Origin: Agromyces soli
GTDB lineage: Bacteria; Actinomycetota; Actinomycetes; Actinomycetales; Microbacteriaceae
Assembly (NCBI RefSeq): GCF_022811605.1
Contig: NZ_CP094533.1
Span: forward strand, 1,240,001 to 1,304,000
DNA: 64,000 nucleotides
Direction of reading: 5' to 3'
Shown here: piece after piece, positions 58,013 to 64,000 of the stretch
Layout of the letters: every line of letters begins with the position of its first letter
Numbering within the stretch: the stretch's first letter is position 1
The notes under the pieces: generated by a model
Database searches by the model: none
What the model saw: the letters and a program-made list of their open reading frames with translations, nothing else
Told to the model about the DNA's origin: nothing
Made by a program: the position numbers and the translations under genes

Positions 58013-59041
58013 TTACTCGAAGCGCGACGCGTCGGCCTTGGCGGCGAACGTGTCGTTCACGATCGAGGCGAGCGCCTCGTCGACCTGCTGCTGGCTGGCG
58101 ACGTCACCGAGCTCGACGAAGATCGGGCCGATCTTCTCGAGCACCGCGATCTGCGCGTCCCCGGGCACGTGGTCGATGTCGAGGTTCGTGCGCTCGTCGA
58201 TCACCTTGGTGGCCACGGCGAGGTCGAGGCCCGCGACGTCGGCGAGGATCTGCGCGGTCTCCTCGGGGTTCTCCTCGGCCCACTGGCGGGCGTGCTCGTA
58301 GGCGTCGACGACGGCCTGGGCGACCTCGGGCTTGTTCTGGATGAAGTCCTCCGTGGCGTTCAGGAAGCCGTAGGAGTTGAAGTCGACGTTGCGGAAGAAG
58401 AGGCTCGCGCCCTGCTCCTCGGCGCCGGCCATGATCGGGTCGAGGCCGGCCCAGGCCTGCACCGAGCCGTTCTGCAGCGCGGCCCAGCCGTCGGCATGCT
58501 GCAGGTTTTGCACGGTGATGTCGGACGCCTGGAGGCCCTCGGCCTCGAGCGACTGCAGCAGGAAGAAGTACGGGTCGGTGCCCTTCGTCGCGGCGACCTG
58601 CTTGCCCTTGAGGTCGGCGACCGAGGAGATCCCGGTGCCGTCGACCGTGACGAGCGCGGCCCACTCGGGCTGCGAGAAGAGGTCGATGACCTGGATGGGC
58701 GAGGTGTTCGAGCGGGCCAGCAGCGCGGCGGAGCCCGCCGTCGAGCCGACCTCGATCGCCCCGGCGCGCAGTGCCTCGTTCGCCTTGTTCGAGCCGGCCG
58801 ACTGCACCCAGGTGACCTCGAGCCCGGCGTCCTCGAGCCAGCCCTGGTCCTTGATGACGAGGCTCAGCGGGTTGTAGGTGGCGAAGTCGATCGCGAGGGT
58901 CTGGCCCTCGAGCGAGCCGGACTCGGTGCTGGGGGCCGGCTCGGCGGCCTGGCCCTCGCCGGCGACGCAGCCGGAGAGCAGCAGGGCGCTCGCGGCGGCG
59001 CCCGCGACGAGCGCGGTGCGGATGAGACTGGTGCGGGACAT
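58013..59041 (-). CDS. ssuA: ABC transporter substrate-binding lipoprotein, SsuA-like
   Basis: 342 aa with a lipoprotein signal; lipobox LLSGC puts the modified Cys at residue 25. The mature part is an NMT1/SsuA-type periplasmic-binding fold (IDFATYNPLSLVIKDQGWLE, AGSNKANEALRAGAIEVGST, GKQVAATKGTDPYFFLLQSL). It captures sulfonate-type ligands outside the membrane. Middle gene of the B-A-C operon. Confidence 0.9.
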   Translation of the reverse strand: MSRTSLIRTALVAGAAASALLLSGCVAGEGQAAEPAPSTESGSLEGQTLAIDFATYNPLSLVIKDQGWLEDAGLEVTWVQSAGSNKANEALRAGAIEVGSTAGSAALLARSNTSPIQVIDLFSQPEWAALVTVDGTGISSVADLKGKQVAATKGTDPYFFLLQSLEAEGLQASDITVQNLQHADGWAALQNGSVQAWAGLDPIMAGAEEQGASLFFRNVDFNSYGFLNATEDFIQNKPEVAQAVVDAYEHARQWAEENPEETAQILADVAGLDLAVATKVIDERTNLDIDHVPGDAQIAVLEKIGPIFVELGDVASQQQVDEALASIVNDTFAAKADASRFE

Positions 59042-59082
59042 GTGACTCCTCGGGGGTGGGGTGCAGGCGGGGCCCGGCGCGC

Positions 59083-59967
59083 TCAGTAGGGGAACGCCGG
59101 GATGGTGCTGGTGGACTGGATGCCGCGGGCGGCCCCGTGCCGGTCGATGCCGAGCCCGTCGAGCAGCCGGCCGCGGAGCTCGGCGAGCTCGGCCGAGCCG
59201 CGGTCGCGGGGCCGGGTGCCGGGCACGACGACGGTCTGGCGGATGCCCGCGCCGGGCGTCGCGTCCTCCGCGGCGGGGCCGTCGGCGCTGGCGTCGGCGC
59301 TCGGCTGGGTGCCGAGCACGACGATGCGGTCGGCGAGCTGCAGCGCCTCGTCGACGTCGTGGGTGACGAGGAGCACGGTCGTGGGTTCCGCGGCGTGGAT
59401 CTCGAGCAGCAGGTCCTGCATGCGCAGCCGGGTGAGCGCGTCGAGCGCGCCGAAGGGCTCGTCGAGCAGCAGCACGTGCGGCGAGCGGGCGAGCGCCCGG
59501 GCGAGCGAGGTGCGCTGCGCCATCCCGCCGGAGATCTCGCGCGGCCGGTGCTCGGCGAACTCGGCGAGCCCGACGAGCTCGAGCAGGCGGGCGACGTGCG
59601 CCCGGCCCGCGGCGCGCGTGGTGCCGCGGGGCAGGCCGAGGGCCACGTTCTGGGCGACGGTGCGCCAGGGCAGCAGCCGGGGCTCCTGGAAGCCGATCGC
59701 GCTGCGCGCGTCGTAGTCGGCGACGGGGCTGCCGGCGATCGTCACCCGCCCGCTCGTCGGCCGGTCGAGGCCGCCCGCGATGCGCAGGAGGGTCGACTTG
59801 CCGCAGCCGCTCGGGCCGAGGATCGCGAGGATCTCACCGGCCTCGACGACGAGGTCGACGTCGCGGAGCACCGGCCGCGCGCCCGCGGCGGTCGGGAACG
59901 CGCGACCGACGCCGCGGAACTCCACGGGCAGCGCGGCTGCGCTCGTGCTCGTCGGCGTCGCTGGCAT
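59083..59967 (-). CDS. ssuB: ABC transporter ATP-binding protein, SsuB-like
   Basis: 294-aa ATPase: Walker A GPSGCGKST, Q-loop FQEPRLLPW, signature ISGGMAQR, Walker B VLLLDEPFGALD, VTHDVDEAL. The FQEPRLLPW motif is typical of the SsuB/TauB/NrtD branch. ATG 59967 has GGGAG five nt upstream; ATG 60015 is a longer alternative. No sulfonate monooxygenase (SsuD) lies in the window. Confidence 0.92.
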   Translation of the reverse strand: MPATPTSTSAAALPVEFRGVGRAFPTAAGARPVLRDVDLVVEAGEILAILGPSGCGKSTLLRIAGGLDRPTSGRVTIAGSPVADYDARSAIGFQEPRLLPWRTVAQNVALGLPRGTTRAAGRAHVARLLELVGLAEFAEHRPREISGGMAQRTSLARALARSPHVLLLDEPFGALDALTRLRMQDLLLEIHAAEPTTVLLVTHDVDEALQLADRIVVLGTQPSADASADGPAAEDATPGAGIRQTVVVPGTRPRDRGSAELAELRGRLLDGLGIDRHGAARGIQSTSTIPAFPY

Positions 59968-60134
59968 CGGGGCTCCCGGGTTCCGGGCTCGCCGGAACCG
60001 ATCGGCGGCGCCCATCGGGGGAGATCAGCGCGCAGGGCGGTGGTGGATGCCCCGACGGTACCCAGCCCGCGCCCGCGCTGTCAGCCCGTCACGACCCATG
60101 GCGTAACACGGGGCGTGCGGAGCCGGCGAGCTCG

Positions 60135-60980
60135 TCAGCCGAAGATCATCGGCAGGTCGCCGTCGTCGTCGCCGCCGAGGTCGAGCTCGACAAGCACCGG
60201 CACGTGGTCGCTCGGGGCGTCGCCCTTGCGCTCGTCGCGGTGGATCGACGCGCTCGTGACGGCCTCGGCGAAGGCCTCGGAGCCGAGGATGAAGTCGATG
60301 CGCATGCCCTCGTTGCGGGGGAAGCGGAGCTGCTTGTAGTCCCAGTAGGTGTACAGGCCCTCGGGCACGCGGGCGCGCACCACGTCGCTGACGCCGGCGT
60401 TCTCGAGCGTGAAGAACGCCTCGCGCTCGGCGGGGGAGACGTGCGTGGTCTGGCCGACGATCACGGTGGGGTCGCCGTTGTCGACGTCGAGCGGGGCGAC
60501 GTTGAAGTCGCCCATGAGCGCGAACGGCACCTCGGGGTGCGCGCTGGTCTGCGCGCGGGTGTACTCGGTGAGCGCCGCGTACCAGTCGAGCTTGTACGTG
60601 TAGTGCGGGTCGCCGAGCGCGCGGCCGTTCGGCACGTAGAGGCTCCACACGCGCACGCCGTCGACGGTCGCACCGATCGCCCGCGCCTCGCGGGGCAGAT
60701 CGGGGCCCTCGTGCCCCTTCAGGAAGCCGGGCATGCCGGGGAACTCGTGCTCGACGTCGCGGATGGGCGCGCGGCTCGCGATGGCGACGCCGTTCCACTG
60801 GTTGAGGCCGTGGATCGCGAGCTCGTAGCCCGCCTGCTCGAACGCCTCGTGCGGGAACTGCTCGGGCTTGCACTTGATCTCCTGCATCGCGAGCACGTCG
60901 ACGTCCTCGCGCACCATCCAGTCGACGACACGGCCGACGCGGGTGCGGATCGAGTTGACGTTCCAGGTGGCGATGCGCAT
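60135..60980 (-). CDS. xthA: Exodeoxyribonuclease III
   Basis: 281-aa AP endonuclease/3'-5' exonuclease. MRIATWNVNSIRTR, AMQEIKCKPEQFP, LYVPNG, LMGDFNVAP and SDHVPVLVEL contain the catalytic Asn, Glu, Asp and His. Repairs abasic sites. The start ATG at 60980 has TACGCT seven nt upstream (leaderless). Confidence 0.96.
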   Translation of the reverse strand: MRIATWNVNSIRTRVGRVVDWMVREDVDVLAMQEIKCKPEQFPHEAFEQAGYELAIHGLNQWNGVAIASRAPIRDVEHEFPGMPGFLKGHEGPDLPREARAIGATVDGVRVWSLYVPNGRALGDPHYTYKLDWYAALTEYTRAQTSAHPEVPFALMGDFNVAPLDVDNGDPTVIVGQTTHVSPAEREAFFTLENAGVSDVVRARVPEGLYTYWDYKQLRFPRNEGMRIDFILGSEAFAEAVTSASIHRDERKGDAPSDHVPVLVELDLGGDDDGDLPMIFG

Positions 60981-60987
60981 GGGATCC

Positions 60988-60993
60988 AGCGTA
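60988..60993 (-). promoter_or_regulatory. -10 hexamer of leaderless promoter (xthA)
   Basis: TACGCT on the minus strand, 7 nt before the ATG at 60980. Confidence 0.6.
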
Positions 60994-61096
60994 TCCGCCG
61001 CGTCCGACGCCACCGGCACGGGCGGGAGCCTCCGACGGCGCGACTGCCGCATGCCCGGCTTTGCTGCCATGATCGAAGCCGAGCGAGGAGGCGACG

Positions 61097-61867
61097 ATGG
61101 GATTCAGCGTCGAAGGCGTCGAGGGCATCGGCGAGATCACGGCGGGCGCCGATCTGGCGGCGATCATCGCGGGGGCCGCCTCGCTCGAGGACGGCGACAT
61201 CCTCGTCGTCACCTCGAAGATCGTCTCGAAGGCCGAGGGGCGGATCGTCGAGGCATCCGATCGCGAGGCGGCGATCACCGCCGAGACGGTGCGCGTCGTC
61301 GCGACGCGCGAGTACGACGGCGGCGTCACCCGCATCGTCGAGAACCGGCAGGGCATCGTCGGGGCGGCCGCGGGCGTGGACGCCTCGAACTCGCCGGACG
61401 GCACGGTGCTGCTGCTCCCCGTCGACCCCGACGGCTCTGCGCGCGCGCTCGCGACCGGGCTGCGCGAGCTGACCGGCCGCCGCGTCGGGGTCATCCTCTC
61501 CGACACGCTCGGCCGGCCCTGGCGCGAGGGGCAGACCGACATCGCGATCGGCGCGGCCGGCGTGCACGTCTTCGACGACCTGCGCGGGCAGGTGGATGCC
61601 TCGGGCAAGGCCCTCGCGGTGACCATGCCGTGCGTGGCCGACGAGATCGCGGGTGCCGGCGAGCTCGTGAAGGGCAAGAGCGCCGGGGTGCCGGTGGCCG
61701 TCGTCCGCGGGCTCGGCCGCTACGTCGGCGATCTCGACCTGCCGGGGGCCCGGGCCATCCAGCGGCCCTCCGACCGCGACCTCTTCCGGCTCGGCGCCGA
61801 CGAGGCGTACGACGAGGGGTACCGTGCGGGCTTCGACGAGGCGCAGGCGGAGGGCGGCGAGCGCTGA
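61097..61867 (+). CDS. cofE: Coenzyme F420-0:L-glutamate ligase
   Basis: 256-aa CofE, adding glutamates to F420-0 with [23 protein letters not shown], the metal-site segments ASNSPDG and [19 protein letters not shown], and [20 protein letters not shown] are family motifs. GAGGAGG five nt upstream fixes the ATG. It lacks the C-terminal nitroreductase-like domain present in the two-domain FbiB of mycobacteria. It heads an F420 locus with an F420-using enzyme and cofC downstream. Confidence 0.95.
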   Translation: MGFSVEGVEGIGEITAGADLAAIIAGAASLEDGDILVVTSKIVSKAEGRIVEASDREAAITAETVRVVATREYDGGVTRIVENRQGIVGAAAGVDASNSPDGTVLLLPVDPDGSARALATGLRELTGRRVGVILSDTLGRPWREGQTDIAIGAAGVHVFDDLRGQVDASGKALAVTMPCVADEIAGAGELVKGKSAGVPVAVVRGLGRYVGDLDLPGARAIQRPSDRDLFRLGADEAYDEGYRAGFDEAQAEGGER

Positions 61868-61909
61868 GCGAGGTGCGTGCCGCATCGCGCGCGCCACGGA
61901 TCCGCAATC

Positions 61910-61919
61910 TTGGATCCAA
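61910..61919. promoter_or_regulatory. Putative GntR operator upstream of gntR
   Basis: TTGGATCCAA, perfect 10-bp palindrome about 29 bp upstream of the gntR -10 hexamer; the TGGATCCA core recurs at 62775-62782. Confidence 0.55.
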
Positions 61920-61947
61920 TTTGCGTGCCCGGCGCCCATCCATCCGC

Positions 61948-61953
61948 TAGCCT
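61948..61953 (+). promoter_or_regulatory. -10 hexamer of leaderless promoter (gntR)
   Basis: TAGCCT, 7 nt before the ATG at 61961. Confidence 0.65.
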
Positions 61954-61960
61954 CGTCGCC

Positions 61961-62689
61961 ATGAGCGAACGCGAGACCCGCACCGCCGGAGCGAGCGCGC
62001 CGAGCGCCGAAGCGCTGCAGAAACTGGCCGGTCGGCACCAGGCGGGGTACCGCTCGGTCGGCACGATGGCGTACGACATCCTGCGCGACGCGATCCTCGA
62101 CGGCACGCTCGCCCCCGGCCAGAAGCTGCGGCAGGAGACCCTCGCCGAGACGATCGGGGTGTCGCGGCTGCCCGTGCGCTCGGCGCTCATCCAGCTCGAG
62201 GCCGACGGGCTCGTCGAGTTCCACGCCCGTCGCGGCGCCGTCGTGAAGGCCCTGTCGGCGGAGCAGGCGCGCGAGGTCTACGACATCCGGGTGCTGCTCG
62301 AGATCGACGCGCTGCGGCACTCGATGGACGAGATGACGCCCGAGCGGATCGTGCGGCTGCGCGAGCTCGGCCGCACGGCCGACGCGGAGGAGGAGGGCGC
62401 CGACTTCGTCGACGCCCGCACCCAGTTCTACGCGGAGCTCTACGGCGCGGCCGCGCGCCCGGTGCACTGGGAGATGATCGAGCAGCTGCGGCTGAAGGTC
62501 GGCCGTTACGTGCTCGGCTGGCGGCTCGTCGGCGGCGGCGATCACGGGCATTCGCACGAGGAGCTCGTCGCGGCCGTCGAGGCGGGCGATGCGGATGCCG
62601 CGGCCGAGGTGCTGCGCTCGCACCTCACCGGCGTCCGGGACGCCGTGCTCGCCATGCTCTCCGCCGAGGGCGGTGCCGCCGCGCGCTGA
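61961..62689 (+). CDS. GntR-family regulator (FCD subfamily)
   Basis: 242 aa. N-terminal winged helix (LRDAILDGTLAPGQKLRQET, LAETIGVSRLPVRSALIQLE, ADGLVEFHARRGAVV) and a C-terminal helical FCD effector domain (VYDIRVLLEIDALRHSM, HSHEELVAAVEAGDADAAAE with metal-binding-type His). TGGATCCA palindromes on both sides of the gene suggest it controls itself and the F420-enzyme/cofC genes. Confidence 0.93.
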   Translation: MSERETRTAGASAPSAEALQKLAGRHQAGYRSVGTMAYDILRDAILDGTLAPGQKLRQETLAETIGVSRLPVRSALIQLEADGLVEFHARRGAVVKALSAEQAREVYDIRVLLEIDALRHSMDEMTPERIVRLRELGRTADAEEEGADFVDARTQFYAELYGAAARPVHWEMIEQLRLKVGRYVLGWRLVGGGDHGHSHEELVAAVEAGDADAAAEVLRSHLTGVRDAVLAMLSAEGGAAAR

Positions 62690-62774
62690 AGTGCCGCCCG
62701 GTGGGCGGCGGCGCGCCCGGCACGCGCCTGCGCCGCCGCGCGCGCTGACTCGGCCTGGGGGACCCACTTGCTTT

Positions 62775-62782
62775 TGGATCCA
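62775..62782. promoter_or_regulatory. Second TGGATCCA site upstream of the F420 enzyme gene
   Basis: TGGATCCA in the 188-bp gap between gntR and the oxidoreductase, within a locally AT-rich stretch. Confidence 0.45.
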
Positions 62783-62877
62783 GTATCCGAAAGACTGTTC
62801 CCGCGGGAGGTGGACCCGCCTCGCGAGTTCGCTCGCGTGACGCCGGTACGACGACGCGTCAGGATGGAGGGGTGTCA

Positions 62878-63870
62878 GTGCACATCGGTTACGCCGCCAT
62901 GCTCGAGCAGTTCCCTCCGTCCGACGCGGTCGCCTTCGCCGCTGCGGCGGAACGTCACGGCTTCAGCGGCACCATGGCCACCGATCCGTTCCAGCCGTGG
63001 TTGCCGCGTCTCGGCCAGGCCTCGCACGTGTGGAGCGTGCTGGGTGCGGTCGGCGCGGCAACCCGGGGCGACCTCGGGCCCGGCGTCACCACGCCCACGT
63101 TCCGCATGCACCCCGCGGTCGTCGCCCAGGCGAGCGCCACGCTCGCCTCGATGTACCCGGGCCGGCACTGGCTCGGCATCGGCTCCGGCGAGGCGATCAA
63201 CGAGCACGTCGTCGGCGCGTACTGGCCCGAGCCGCCCGACCGCATCGCCCGCATGTTCGAGGCCGTCGAGCTCATCAAGAAGCTCTTCGCCGGCTCGATC
63301 GCCGGGCGCGACGTGCGCCACGCCGGCCCCAGCTTCAAGATGGAGTCCACCCGGTTGTGGACCATGCCGAAGACGGCCCCCGAGATCTACATCGCGACCG
63401 CCGGCCCCGTCACCGCGCGGCGGGCCGGCCGGGTCGCCGACGGCCTGATCACGCAGAGCGGGCCGTCGGAGCGCCTCGAGGTGCTGCTCGCGCGCTTCGC
63501 CGACGGCGCCCGCGACGGCGGTCGCGACGCCGCCACGATGCCCCGCGTGCTGCAACTGCACCTCTCCTGGGCCGAGACCGACGAGGAGGCGATGCGCAAC
63601 GCGCTCGCCGAGTGGCCCATCGCCGGCATGCGCTTCGGCCGCGGCGACATCCGCTCGCCGTTCGAGCTCGAGCAGCTCGCCCGCACCGTGCGGCCGGAGG
63701 ACTTCGCGGGCCGCATGGTCGTCTCGGCCGACCCCGATCAGCACCGCGCCGAGATCCAGCGCCACCTCGACCTCGGCTTCGACCGCATCTACCTGCACAA
63801 CGTCGGCCGCAACCAGCTCGAGTGGCTCGAGGTCTTCGGCCGCGAGGTCCTGCCGGGGCTGCGGCCATGA
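62878..63870 (+). CDS. F420-dependent LLM-class oxidoreductase (G6PDH-like, TIGR03557 type)
   Basis: 330-aa TIM-barrel luciferase-like oxidoreductase. MHIGYAAMLEQFPPSDAVAF, GVTTPTFRMHPAVVAQASAT, LGIGSGEAINEHVVGAYWPE and RMFEAVELIKKLF match the F420-dependent glucose-6-phosphate dehydrogenase-like group. GTG 62878 is preferred because GGAGG lies seven nt upstream; the GTG at 62872 would be only one nt away. Coupled to cofC by ATGA. Substrate not proven. Confidence 0.9.
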   Translation: MHIGYAAMLEQFPPSDAVAFAAAAERHGFSGTMATDPFQPWLPRLGQASHVWSVLGAVGAATRGDLGPGVTTPTFRMHPAVVAQASATLASMYPGRHWLGIGSGEAINEHVVGAYWPEPPDRIARMFEAVELIKKLFAGSIAGRDVRHAGPSFKMESTRLWTMPKTAPEIYIATAGPVTARRAGRVADGLITQSGPSERLEVLLARFADGARDGGRDAATMPRVLQLHLSWAETDEEAMRNALAEWPIAGMRFGRGDIRSPFELEQLARTVRPEDFAGRMVVSADPDQHRAEIQRHLDLGFDRIYLHNVGRNQLEWLEVFGREVLPGLRP

Positions 63871-64000
63871 GCGGCGGCGACTGGGTGGTCGTCATCCCGG
63901 TGAAGCTCTTCGCCGCGGCGAAGTCGCGGCTGCGCCCGCAGCTCGGCGACGAGCAGCGCGCGGCGCTCGCCCGCGCCTTCGCGCTCGACACGGTGGATGC
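63867..64000 (+). CDS. cofC: 2-phospho-L-lactate/phosphoenolpyruvate guanylyltransferase (3' partial)
   Basis: First ~44 codons only; the gene runs off the right edge. DWVVVIPVKLFAAAKSRLRP is the CofC/FbiD nucleotide-binding N-terminus, followed by LARAFALDTVDA. CofC activates the phospho-acid precursor that CofD joins to Fo. The 4-nt overlap with the F420-dependent enzyme ties cofactor synthesis to its use. Confidence 0.92.
   Translation, partial: MSGGDWVVVIPVKLFAAAKSRLRPQLGDEQRAALARAFALDTVD

Overview
The window is very GC-rich, densely packed DNA from a flagellated actinobacterium. A member of the Microbacteriaceae (Micrococcales) is most likely. The reasons are the high GC content, the actinobacterial flagellar gene set, an F420 biosynthesis locus, a LAXTG-type cell-wall sorting signal, many -10 hexamers of the TANNNT type placed 6-8 nt before start codons (leaderless transcripts), and a conspicuous excess of the heptamer GGATGCC/GGCATCC. 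The genus cannot be named from sequence alone. No rRNA, tRNA, CRISPR array, insertion sequence or prophage was seen.

Layout. 1-5906 (+) is a polyamine-type ABC uptake operon (two permeases, ATPase) followed by a YtcJ-like amidohydrolase, an FAD amine oxidase and a DUF861 cupin: an import-and-oxidise module for an amine or amide substrate. 5918-6883 (-) is an ArsB/ACR3-like exporter. 7072-20239 (-) is a flagellar cluster reading fliC-fliD-fliS-fliT-like, then flgB-flgC-fliE-fliF-fliG-fliH-fliI-fliJ-NlpC/P60-fliK-flgD-flgE. Two nearly identical sigma-28 promoters, before fliC and before flgB, divide it into two units. The sigma factor FliA lies at 22553-23338, separated from fliC by a lower-GC insert: a DUF2599 secreted protein, a small membrane protein and a 74-aa protein with a Cys2His2 pattern. 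23630-26306 holds two unfamiliar proteins, an AhpD-like protein and a 553-bp gene-free stretch with strong predicted RNA structure.

26328-31545 contains a MarR/MFS divergent pair, a nitroreductase, a BadF-type kinase and a threonine aldolase. 31728-36705 contains D-Ala-D-Ala ligase (-) diverging from alanine racemase, which is coupled to an unusual fusion of an acyltransferase-3 membrane domain with a CapA domain. 36712-40755 is a LysR regulator divergent from an MHS transporter and a second YtcJ-like amidohydrolase. 40849-42948 is a wall-anchored phosphodiesterase-like enzyme. 43235-47482 has a NatAB-like ABC exporter and a two-component system. 47586-56888 carries an MFS exporter, two ArsR regulators, a decayed reductase remnant, a holin-family membrane protein, an SDR, DUF6421, AlkD and an FMN reductase. 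56980-59967 is an SsuABC-like sulfonate importer. 60135-60980 is exonuclease III. 61097-64000 starts an F420 locus: cofE, a GntR regulator, an F420-dependent oxidoreductase, and the start of cofC.

Intergenic DNA is unusually informative. Four copies of a ~95-bp palindrome with TCACACAACTCAGGAAC ends sit at gene 3' ends. A second 46-bp palindrome occurs twice around the small zinc-finger-like gene. Several perfect terminator stems and operator palindromes can be read directly.
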